DNA of 64,000 bases, taken from positions 54,661 to 118,660 of the forward strand of contig NZ_JARWNX010000031.1 in assembly GCF_029868385.1 (NCBI RefSeq). The letters run 5' to 3'. How positions within the stretch are numbered: position 1 is the first letter of the stretch; every line of letters begins with the position of its first letter. Below are positions 34,670-42,256 of this stretch, in pieces. The position numbers and the translations under genes were made by a program. Origin of the DNA: Nocardia cyriacigeorgica. GTDB taxonomy: Bacteria; Actinomycetota; Actinomycetes; Mycobacteriales; Mycobacteriaceae. Below the pieces are notes generated by a model. That model was not told the DNA's origin. It did no database searches and was given only the letters and a program-made list of their open reading frames with translations.

Positions 34670-36703
34670 GTGCCGGAAAAGCTGGATCTCGACCCCGCGG
34701 TTTTGCGTCAACTCGCGGCCCAGCATGAGCAGGTCGCGCGCGACACTCGCCAATGGGCCAAGCAGCCCACGGATTGGCTCGCGGCCTTCCCGCGCACCTA
34801 CGGTGCCATCGCTGACCCGGTGTACACGGCCTTGAAGGAGTACTATCAGGCCAGGGAAGACGCGGGCAACGCTCTCGCCGATGATCACGACAGGACCGCG
34901 CGGAACTTGCGCGCGTCCGCGGACAATTACGAACTCAACGATGAAGAAAACGCCGGAGCAATTCGGCGTGGCGGCGAAGAAGTCGAAAGTCCGACCGGTG
35001 GCGGGGGCACGCAGCCCGCGCCGTCGTCGCCGCCCCCGTCCGCGGGTGGCACGGCGCCCGACGCACCTTCCGATGGTCAGCGGCCGGATGCGCCGAGGCC
35101 GGAGGACGTGCGGCCCGACCCGGACGGCACGGGAACCACTCCGCCGCCGGATCAGTCGCTCCCGGGTGGAACGGCCCCCGACCAGCCGACCGCAGACGAC
35201 GCGACAGCGACACCGACACCGGGGATGCCCGGAACCGGTGCACCGGATGGAGCGGGCACCGGCGCCCAGACGCCGACCACCGGTACCGCACCGCACATCC
35301 CGGCTGCGGCTTCGACCGATTCGTCGGCGAATTCCGCGACCACGCCGTCTACCGCGCCCACCGGCGCGGCGGCGGGTTCGCCCAGCGGCGCCGTCCCGCC
35401 CGTCACCGCGATGCCCGGGGCTGGTGTCGGTCCTGTCGCGGGTGCGATGGACGACCGCGCGGCCACTGCGCCACCGTCACAGGCCGCCGGACGCTCCGAC
35501 GCTTCGCCGATGGCGATGCCCATGCCGACACCATTCGCCGCCGCGGTCGCCGCCGCCAAGGACAAGGCGGCCGAACCGGCCCATGTGGTGGGCGATCAGG
35601 TCGACGAGGATCTGGTGATCGCGCGGACCCTGTTGCAGGCAGTGCTCGCTGCCGCCGATTCATCGGTGATCGGCCTGTCCTGGGCGGTCTCGGTGATGCG
35701 CGGTCCGGCCGGTGCCGGAGTGTTCATCACCACCAACGAAGGACGCGGCTGGATGCCGGCCGGAATGTTCCTGCCGCGCGAAGTGTCCTCGCCGTGGATA
35801 TGGGATGAGCTGCTCGGGACCGACGAGCGCACCGGGTCGCCGTGGGAAGGCGTTACCGATCCGGCCCGGGTGCTGGTCGAATTCGGAATGGCGTGGGGCC
35901 AGAAGGTCAATGCGAAACTGTCCGCACTCGTCTCCTCCGGTCCGATCGACCCCGGCCTGCGCGCCCAGCTCGGTGACGTGCCGACCCAAGGTCTCGTCGG
36001 TCCGTCCTATGACCTGGACCTGCGCGAATTCACCCCCGACACCGCCGATCGCCTCGGGCTGTTCGGCACGCTCGGAGCCCTCGAACATGTTGCCGAGGTG
36101 CCGGACAGCCAGGTTCCCGGCCGCTGCATCGAACTCGCTGTCGACGCACATCTGAAGGTGGGCAGGTCGGCGCCACCGGTCGAAGCGATGGAAGTCCGCG
36201 GTGTACGGGAGCGGATCCTGGCTCTGGTGCAGGCGGGACAACAAGTACCCGCCCCATGGTGGGACGACCTGCGTGACGCCGACGATCTGCTCGCGGCATC
36301 CATGCTGTCGCGCCGTGTCGACCCGGGCCGGGTCGGACTCGGGGATCTGCGGGTCGACGATTCCGATTCTGCCCTGCGCGACATGGTGTTCGAGCGCCGT
36401 TGCAATGAGCTGGTGCTGCTGCTGGAGGGGGAGCCGACCCGTCAAGGTCTGCGCGACGCCGTCTACGCGCATGAGCAGATCGTCGAGCATCCGTTGTTCG
36501 TGGAGGCTCCGTCGACGGTGTCGACCGTGTCCACCGCCGATACCGGGCGCGTTGCCCGTCCGGCCACCTCGACCGGAACGGTATCGGCGCCGGGCGTTTC
36601 CGCTGGACCGCCGGCAGGTGTGTCCGGGCCGCCTCCGGGGGCTGTGGCCGGGCCGCCTCCGGTCGCGCCACCGCCTTCGAGGAGCGACCAGGATGGTGTC
36701 TGA
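34670..36703 (+). CDS. Large effector-like protein B: EspC-like N-terminus, twin C-terminal domain
   Basis: A 677-residue protein. Residues 1-95 form a helical EspC/WXG100-like module (LDLDPAVLRQLAAQHEQVAR...) ending in YxxxD (Y87-E-L-N-D91). A Pro/Thr/Gly-rich region (100-285) and a C-terminal domain (about 290-610) follow; the latter aligns with the preceding protein (NEGRGWMPAGMF, LPREVSSPWIW, RCIELAVDAH, MVFERRCNELVLLLEGEPTRQ). The two genes therefore put the same C-terminal domain on two different N-terminal secretion modules. GTG start with AAGGAG nine bases upstream. Confidence 0.7.
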   Translation: MPEKLDLDPAVLRQLAAQHEQVARDTRQWAKQPTDWLAAFPRTYGAIADPVYTALKEYYQAREDAGNALADDHDRTARNLRASADNYELNDEENAGAIRRGGEEVESPTGGGGTQPAPSSPPPSAGGTAPDAPSDGQRPDAPRPEDVRPDPDGTGTTPPPDQSLPGGTAPDQPTADDATATPTPGMPGTGAPDGAGTGAQTPTTGTAPHIPAAASTDSSANSATTPSTAPTGAAAGSPSGAVPPVTAMPGAGVGPVAGAMDDRAATAPPSQAAGRSDASPMAMPMPTPFAAAVAAAKDKAAEPAHVVGDQVDEDLVIARTLLQAVLAAADSSVIGLSWAVSVMRGPAGAGVFITTNEGRGWMPAGMFLPREVSSPWIWDELLGTDERTGSPWEGVTDPARVLVEFGMAWGQKVNAKLSALVSSGPIDPGLRAQLGDVPTQGLVGPSYDLDLREFTPDTADRLGLFGTLGALEHVAEVPDSQVPGRCIELAVDAHLKVGRSAPPVEAMEVRGVRERILALVQAGQQVPAPWWDDLRDADDLLAASMLSRRVDPGRVGLGDLRVDDSDSALRDMVFERRCNELVLLLEGEPTRQGLRDAVYAHEQIVEHPLFVEAPSTVSTVSTADTGRVARPATSTGTVSAPGVSAGPPAGVSGPPPGAVAGPPPVAPPPSRSDQDGV

Positions 36704-36773
36704 GCGTCCTTCGAGTTCTGATCGTGGCCACTGGCCCACCTCGGCCGTACGGCTGCGCTCGACAGGAGTGAAG

Positions 36774-36842
36774 ATGTCTTTAGCCGAATCGATGGTTAGC
36801 GGGCGCCGCGGCGCTTCGGCTGGGCGGGATCGGGCGCGCTGA
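36774..36842 (+). CDS. 22-residue coupled leader ORF
   Basis: ATG with GGAG six bases upstream opens a 22-codon frame beginning MSLAESMVSGRRGASAGRDR, whose TGA overlaps the ATG of the next gene (TGATG). The large gene downstream has no ribosome site of its own, so its translation probably depends on this ORF. The peptide is basic and has no recognised homology. Confidence 0.55.
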   Translation: MSLAESMVSGRRGASAGRDRAR

Positions 36843-39469
36843 TGGCCGAGTATCCGCTGGATGACTACCGGGAGCAGCAATACCTCAACAGCGGAATCCT
36901 CCCACCGGATAAGCGGAAGAACGGTGTGGAGGAGTTTCTCGCATCGCAACCGGAGCCCGAAAAAAAAGAGGAACCGAAACCGTCTCCCGAGAAATCAGAA
37001 TCATCAGGGGGCACCGGGGATACGCACGTCCAAAATCCCAATGGCAGCTACCCTGTCGCTGTGAAAGTCCCGAAGGAGGGCGATGGCGGCGGGGCGTCGG
37101 GCGATAATTCGGAGAAGAAGGGCGGAGAGGGAAACGCCTCCGGCGATAATAAGAACAAGCTGGACGGTACGGCGCCGATCAATGGGGCGGTAGATCCGAA
37201 GTTCGACGCGCCCGCCGAGAAGGATATCAAGCTGGATTCCGGGACGGGACTCGGCGATAAATCGAACACGATAGAGGTCGGTAGTACCCTCAAGCCCGGT
37301 CAGGAACTGATATCGGATAACGAGCGATATTCGCTGCGATTCGATAAAAACGGGAACCTGATATTCGCGGACAACGATCTGGGGCAAAAGGTTCTCCAGT
37401 CGGGAACGATCCGCCCCGGAGATATGACGGGCGCGCGGTTCGACAAAGATTCGATCGATGTTCTCGGTGGCCATAACATGGCCAAAGGGGACGACGGTGA
37501 CGCTGTCTGGTCCCAGGCGTTCCGCTTCGACAAAGACGTCGCCGACAAGGTCAAATATTATCGGATCAACGACGACGGCACCATCGTCGCGTTGGGTGCA
37601 GACAAGAAGACCATACTCGGCGTAGCTTACTATCTGGGTGATCAGAAGAAGCACTTCATTCCGATCGACTTTCCGGTCCCGCCCGGCGGTAGACCGATAT
37701 TCTATGACACCGTCGAAGCTATGCGCCGAATTATGCAGCTTCAGGTGGACAATCTCGGCTCGGGCAAGCCCTCTGGTGCGCCGGATCCCGAGGAGGCGTT
37801 GAAAAATGCTGGTCTGCCGACCGGTAAATTCTCCTCGGAGATGGTGGACAAATACTACGGTCTACATGAGCGGATCAAGTCCCTCAACCGTGCACTGGAC
37901 AAGAAGATCGACGAGGTCAAGGTGAAAACCGAAGATCTCGCGTCCCAGATAGAGGACTCGCGCAAGTACATCATTGACAGGCATGAACGGCTCTCCAATA
38001 TAATGCAGGCCCCGATGGGGGCGAGTTCGATTCATGAAACCCTGGAGGAATACAAAGCGGGAAAGGTTCAGAGGGAGTACGACAAGGATGGCAACGTCAC
38101 CTCTTTCGAGCTGAGCAAAGAGCTGGAGCAGAAGCTCCTGGAGGCGGTCCGCAGCACCTCCAACGATATCTCCAAGAAGATCAATGAGGTCACCGAAGCC
38201 GTCGAGCAGAACAAGCCCGATAAGGATCCGGGCAAAGGTACGCCGAAGGATGACGGTAAGACCAAGGACGACGGGACGAAGACGCCTCAGGGGCCGACGG
38301 ATACCGGCCCGACCCCGACGGGGCCCGGTCCTACGGCGACCGGCCCGACCCCGACAGGCCCGACTCCAAACCAGGACTGGAGCAATACCTACAAGGACCT
38401 GCCGCTCGGCTCCGATACTCCCGGCGGTGCGACGGGCCCCGGTGCTACCGATCCGAAGCTGGCCAAGTTCTTCAACGATCTCGCCAATGACCTCGAGAAG
38501 TCCGCGACCGGCGGCGGAGCAGGCAGCGGCGGCGACGCGGGTGACGGGTCAGGTAGCGGGGGTGGTACGGGTACGGGCACACCAGGTGGCGGATCTGGTG
38601 GACAGCAGACCCCCGGCGGTCAGCAGCAACCCGGATCGCAGCCGGGCGGCAACGGGCAGCAGCAGCAACCCGGCCAGCAGCAGGGCGGCGGCGGGATGAA
38701 TCTCGGGATGCCGCTGATGATGATGGTGTCGATGTTGCCGCAGGTCATCGGCCAAGCTGCGCAGATGATGATGGCGCAGAAGGCCGAAGCCCAGCAGCAG
38801 GAGCGGTACGAGGAGGAGCGTCGGCGCCAGGATGAGGAGCGCAAGGCCGAGCGGGAGGAGCGCAAGGCCGAGGAGAGCGGATCGGTCGCTCAGGCATCGG
38901 CTCAATCTCCGGCCGCCGATGCCGCGCCCGGGGTCGCCACCGCTTCGTACGGACCGGGTGCACCGCCGGCGGTCGTCATGCCCGGCGGTATGACCGACGC
39001 CAAGCTGCCGGATGGGTCGTCGCAGAAGGTTTCGTCGGTCGTCGCCTCGGCGTTGAACAAGGAGACCTACAACGACAACGGTAGCGACGCGCGCGCGGCC
39101 TATGCCGGGACCACCGGACAGCACACGCCGAGCAATCCGTGGGTGGCGGTCGATCCGAACAGCACTGATCCGAACCAGCGCCTGCGCACCGGTGATGTGA
39201 TCCAGTGGGAGAACCGGACCGCGCTTGTCGTAATGAACGAGGCCGGCCTGAACGTCATGCTCAACGGCCAACTCGTGCAGATCGATCCGAACAACCCGCC
39301 CGACGACGGACACGGTCCGTTCGGAAAGTTCCAGGGGTTCTTCCATCCCACGGGGATCGACAAGGCAGGCGGCGATGCGACGGCGTCCGGCCCGCCCACG
39401 GTGGATGCGACCCCGGATACCGGGGGACCGGCGGCACCCAAACCGATTCGGCCACAGGTGTATACCTGA
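36842..39469 (+). CDS. Large lectin-like protein with GFFHP domain
   Basis: An 875-residue protein. It has a Lys/Glu-rich N-terminus and a region (about 145-260) resembling a bulb-type lectin fold: LKPGQELISDNERYSLRFDKNGNLIF, later AVWSQAFRF, with the strict QxDxNxVxY sugar sites not kept. A helical coiled-coil part (about 330-410) is followed by Thr/Pro and Gly-rich stretches, a Met-rich hydrophobic segment (MPLMMMVSMLPQVIGQ, about 620-650), a highly charged helix and the C-terminal GFFHP domain (about 708-845) shared with the gene at 26782. The first 1.3 kb is visibly less GC-rich than its neighbours. It probably acts at the cell surface or as a secreted substrate. Confidence 0.65.
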   Translation: MAEYPLDDYREQQYLNSGILPPDKRKNGVEEFLASQPEPEKKEEPKPSPEKSESSGGTGDTHVQNPNGSYPVAVKVPKEGDGGGASGDNSEKKGGEGNASGDNKNKLDGTAPINGAVDPKFDAPAEKDIKLDSGTGLGDKSNTIEVGSTLKPGQELISDNERYSLRFDKNGNLIFADNDLGQKVLQSGTIRPGDMTGARFDKDSIDVLGGHNMAKGDDGDAVWSQAFRFDKDVADKVKYYRINDDGTIVALGADKKTILGVAYYLGDQKKHFIPIDFPVPPGGRPIFYDTVEAMRRIMQLQVDNLGSGKPSGAPDPEEALKNAGLPTGKFSSEMVDKYYGLHERIKSLNRALDKKIDEVKVKTEDLASQIEDSRKYIIDRHERLSNIMQAPMGASSIHETLEEYKAGKVQREYDKDGNVTSFELSKELEQKLLEAVRSTSNDISKKINEVTEAVEQNKPDKDPGKGTPKDDGKTKDDGTKTPQGPTDTGPTPTGPGPTATGPTPTGPTPNQDWSNTYKDLPLGSDTPGGATGPGATDPKLAKFFNDLANDLEKSATGGGAGSGGDAGDGSGSGGGTGTGTPGGGSGGQQTPGGQQQPGSQPGGNGQQQQPGQQQGGGGMNLGMPLMMMVSMLPQVIGQAAQMMMAQKAEAQQQERYEEERRRQDEERKAEREERKAEESGSVAQASAQSPAADAAPGVATASYGPGAPPAVVMPGGMTDAKLPDGSSQKVSSVVASALNKETYNDNGSDARAAYAGTTGQHTPSNPWVAVDPNSTDPNQRLRTGDVIQWENRTALVVMNEAGLNVMLNGQLVQIDPNNPPDDGHGPFGKFQGFFHPTGIDKAGGDATASGPPTVDATPDTGGPAAPKPIRPQVYT

Positions 39470-39757
39470 GTCGTCGATCCGAGACGAGCCGTTGCGAACG
39501 GTCGGAATACTGACCAGAGCATCCACGGCAGTGATTCGCCGTCGGTCTCGTCCGACGAATGCCGATTCGAACTCGACTCGGGCTGGACTGACACCTCACC
39601 GAAAATGGTGATTCATCGCCGATAGTGAAGTCGGCGGATTCTTGTCGATGCCCATACGTTCATCTCTGGGACAGATATGCAGTGAGATGCACGCAGCCAT
39701 GATCAGACCGCTGCAACGCGAGAGACCGGCTCTGCCGTATCTCAGCTCATCGGCGAA
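39470..39757. terminator. Convergent gap with hairpins
   Basis: No gene is seen. Two hairpins lie side by side: TCACC (39597-39601) with GGTGA (39607-39611), and CGCCGA (39617-39622) with TCGGCG (39631-39636), the latter followed by GATTCTTGT. They sit between converging genes and probably end transcription from both. Confidence 0.45.
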
Positions 39758-40999
39758 TCAGGCAGCGCCCGCAGCGGCATCCTTCGGTTCCGCGGGCTTC
39801 TGCTCCTGCGGCTTGGCCGGGTCGCCCGTAGGCTTGTTCGGGTCGTTGGATGCCGTCGCACCCTCGGCAGGCTTGTTCGGATCGCCGGGCGCGGCGGCCT
39901 GCCCTTCGGGCGACTTCTGTTCACCCGGTGGCGGTGGCGGTGGTCCGCCGCCTTCGGCCTTCTTGTCCTCGGCCTGCTTATCGCCCTCGCCGTTGAACAA
40001 CTCGGTGAGCATCGGCAGCATGGGTATCAGGGACATGGGGATCATGCCGAGCATCGGCAGCATCGACAGCAGTCCACCGAGACCGCCATCGCCGCCGCCA
40101 CCACCGGCTTGTCCGCCGCCCTGCTGGCCACCACCACCCGGGATGCCGCCTCCGGCGCCGCCACCGTTGTTGCCGCCGCCGTGCGCTATGTCCCAGTTGT
40201 GGTCGGCTGCTTCGACGATTCGCTCGCAGATCTTCCGCAACGCGTCACCGACCATCCGCATCAGCGCGTAATCTTGCGCACGCGTGAGCTTTCCGGTGAC
40301 GAGCGAATACGGCGCCATTCCTTCTTTGAGCTGGGCCGTGATTGTCTTGATCGCAGCGAGGTTCTTGGACTTGTCGTCGGCCATGACCTTCGACGTCTGC
40401 TTCACCTTGTTGTCCATGGCGAGAAGCGAAGTCTTCGTCTGCTCGGTTTTACCGAGAGCTTTGGTGTAGGTTTCGGCCAGCTGGCCGTTCCCGACGCCAT
40501 CAGCCTTCACGTTGCGCAACAAGGTGGCGACTTCGGGCGGCGGTGCCACGGTGTGTTCACGGCCCATGAGGTCGACGGCGAACCGGATGGCCTTCTCGGT
40601 CGCGGCGATGAGGTCTTTCGTCAGCTGTGAGGCGCCAGCTGGCGGAACGAGTTTCATCCAGTCGCCACTGCCGCCATCGGTCGGGCGACCCCCGGGGTTC
40701 TTGGCCGAAATCGGCACGACCGCATCGGGATCTTTCGGATCGTTTTTGCCGGTGGCGGGCTTGTCATCCGCGGGTTCGGCCGGTTGAACGACGACCTTGC
40801 CCTGCGCTTCATCCCTGTCGATGGCGCCGACCTCGGCCCCCGATCCTTCTGGACGCGCGACAACGGTGCCGACCGAGGGTTCGGCTTGCGTTTGTACGGT
40901 GCCCTGAGCGGGTGCGGCAACTACGGCCGCCTGCACAGGACTCGTGGTCGTCGCATCCTGCGATTGCTCGACCCCGGTGTCCGCCAAATCTGTCGCCAT
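39758..40999 (-). CDS. Helical DUF4226-like protein with Gly- and Met-rich segment
   Basis: A 413-residue protein. A disordered acidic/Pro N-terminus (1-115) is followed by a helical region (about 130-275, SQLTKDLIAATEKAIRFAVDL...YALMRMVGDALRKICERIV) resembling the helical domains of the SLT paralogues. A Gly-rich run (280-320) precedes a hydrophobic Met/Leu/Pro segment (LLSMLPMLGMIPMSLIPMLP, about 322-345) and a Lys/Pro/Glu tail. No signal peptide or enzyme motif. ATG at 40999 is chosen: the open frame beyond it crosses the operator pair. Divergent from the NlpC/P60 gene. Confidence 0.6.
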   Translation of the reverse strand: MATDLADTGVEQSQDATTTSPVQAAVVAAPAQGTVQTQAEPSVGTVVARPEGSGAEVGAIDRDEAQGKVVVQPAEPADDKPATGKNDPKDPDAVVPISAKNPGGRPTDGGSGDWMKLVPPAGASQLTKDLIAATEKAIRFAVDLMGREHTVAPPPEVATLLRNVKADGVGNGQLAETYTKALGKTEQTKTSLLAMDNKVKQTSKVMADDKSKNLAAIKTITAQLKEGMAPYSLVTGKLTRAQDYALMRMVGDALRKICERIVEAADHNWDIAHGGGNNGGGAGGGIPGGGGQQGGGQAGGGGGDGGLGGLLSMLPMLGMIPMSLIPMLPMLTELFNGEGDKQAEDKKAEGGGPPPPPPGEQKSPEGQAAAPGDPNKPAEGATASNDPNKPTGDPAKPQEQKPAEPKDAAAGAA

Positions 41000-41043
41000 C
41001 TTGTCGACACCGCCTCCCTCTATTCGCCCATCATTGTCTTGTC

Positions 41044-41059
41044 TTCCCGACGTTGGGAA
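41044..41059. promoter_or_regulatory. TTCCCA-N4-TGGGAA motif, copy 4
   Basis: TTCCCG-ACGT-TGGGAA. Read towards the reverse-strand gene, GACAAT starts five bases after the motif, the same spacing as at copy 2. The reverse gene starts 45 bases further. Confidence 0.65.
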
Positions 41060-41078
41060 GGTTGTCAATACCGACTGC

Positions 41079-41094
41079 ATCCCAGAGCTGGGAA
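41079..41094. promoter_or_regulatory. TTCCCA-N4-TGGGAA motif, copy 5
   Basis: ATCCCA-GAGC-TGGGAA, containing the perfect CCCAG-AG-CTGGG. With copy 4 it forms a divergent pair, one motif for each direction. Confidence 0.65.
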
Positions 41095-41172
41095 GATCTG
41101 GTACGGGGCGACCGGAACAATGGCGGGTGGATCGGAGAGGCGGTCGATGATGCGCGAGAGTGGATCGGTCCG

Positions 41173-42153
41173 ATGGCGCCAGGACTGACAACCGATGTCG
41201 ACGGTGTGCTTCAGTCCATGATGGGGCTGTATGGCGAAGGTCAACCTGCGAAGGGTGCGGCGGCGGCCGCGGCGCAGGCGGTTGCCGCGGACAACAGCGG
41301 GCGAGGCGGCCAGATGATGGCGCGATTGGCCGAGGCCAGCGGTAGGCATACCGCGGCGGTCGAGACGCAAAAAGGCAAAGATGGATTTGTCGACAAGGCA
41401 ACGACCACAACCGGGGACGGAACGCTGGCCGGGCGTAAATCCATCGACACCCAGATCGCCGAATTCCAGGCGCGGGCGCGGGCGCTCAGCAGCATCGCTG
41501 ACGCGCGTTTCGCCGGACCTGCGCTGCTCGACTCCGCGAACACAGCGATATCCAACGCCACCAAGCAGGTCAACAACGATCTCGATTCTGCACGACGACA
41601 GGCCGCGCAGATCGTGCCACCTCCGGTGCCCAAGCAGCGTGAGCGGCGGGTGGTTCGCAAGCGGGGCCGTAGCGGTCTCCGGACGCAACGTGCTGGGCGC
41701 GGCGGGGGCCGGGCGCTGCGAGCCGGACGCAACGGGCTTCGACCTATCGGCAAACCCGTGCCGTCGGATGGCACGCTGGGCGGCCGAGCTGTGAGTGCGG
41801 CCAGCGGTTGGCTCGGCGCACCCTACGTCTGGGGTGGCGGAGGTTCGGGCGGCCCGACGGGCGGTGGCTTCGATTGTTCCGGATTGACGCAGTATGCCGT
41901 CGCGCAGGCGACCAATGGCGAGGTCGAATTGCCGCGGACCACCTACGACCAGATCAACAGCGGCGTTCGCGTGCACCCCTCCGACGTGCGACCCGGCGAC
42001 CTGGTATTCCCGATGTCTTCGTTCAGTGCCAGGGGGCCGGAGCATGTTCAGCTTGCGGCGGGAAACGGCATGGTGATCGAGGCGCCGACGTTTGGGCAGC
42101 ATGTCACGTGGTCGGAGATGTCCAGCGATGTGGTGGTAGTCCGAGTGATGTGA
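41173..42153 (+). CDS. NlpC/P60 peptidoglycan hydrolase with helical N-terminus
   Basis: A protein of about 326 residues. The N-terminal 150 residues are helical and DUF4226-like (GRHTAAVETQKGKDGFVDKA...QIAEFQARARALSSI), a basic Arg-rich linker follows (about 155-195), and the C-terminal NlpC/P60 domain has Cys235 in GGGFDCSGLTQYA and His291 in GPEHVQLAAG, so it should be active, cutting peptide stems of the wall. No signal peptide is seen. ATG at 41173 is the first acceptable in-frame start after the operator; the ribosome site is weak, so the start is uncertain. Divergent from a protein with a similar helical domain. Confidence 0.8.
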   Translation: MAPGLTTDVDGVLQSMMGLYGEGQPAKGAAAAAAQAVAADNSGRGGQMMARLAEASGRHTAAVETQKGKDGFVDKATTTTGDGTLAGRKSIDTQIAEFQARARALSSIADARFAGPALLDSANTAISNATKQVNNDLDSARRQAAQIVPPPVPKQRERRVVRKRGRSGLRTQRAGRGGGRALRAGRNGLRPIGKPVPSDGTLGGRAVSAASGWLGAPYVWGGGGSGGPTGGGFDCSGLTQYAVAQATNGEVELPRTTYDQINSGVRVHPSDVRPGDLVFPMSSFSARGPEHVQLAAGNGMVIEAPTFGQHVTWSEMSSDVVVVRVM

Positions 42154-42167
42154 TCGATCCGTCACTA

Positions 42168-42183
42168 TTCCCAAGCTTGGGGA
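42168..42183. promoter_or_regulatory. TTCCCA-N4-TGGGAA motif, copy 6
   Basis: TTCCCA-AGCT-TGGGGA, 73 bases before the eccA start codon. CCCAAGCTTGGG is a perfect palindrome. Confidence 0.65.
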
Positions 42184-42256
42184 TTGAGATGGGCCGCGTC
42201 GCGGGTCCCAATCGCTAACCTGCACGGAAGGCGATGTCGGCGGAAGGGAAGTCCGA

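Noticed and set aside
13870..42153. Relaxase, coupling ATPase or integrase in the type IV-like region
   Set aside because: I looked for HUH relaxase motifs, a VirD4/TcpA-type P-loop and recombinase motifs in all plausible genes and found none; the only P-loop in this stretch is in the VirB4-like gene.
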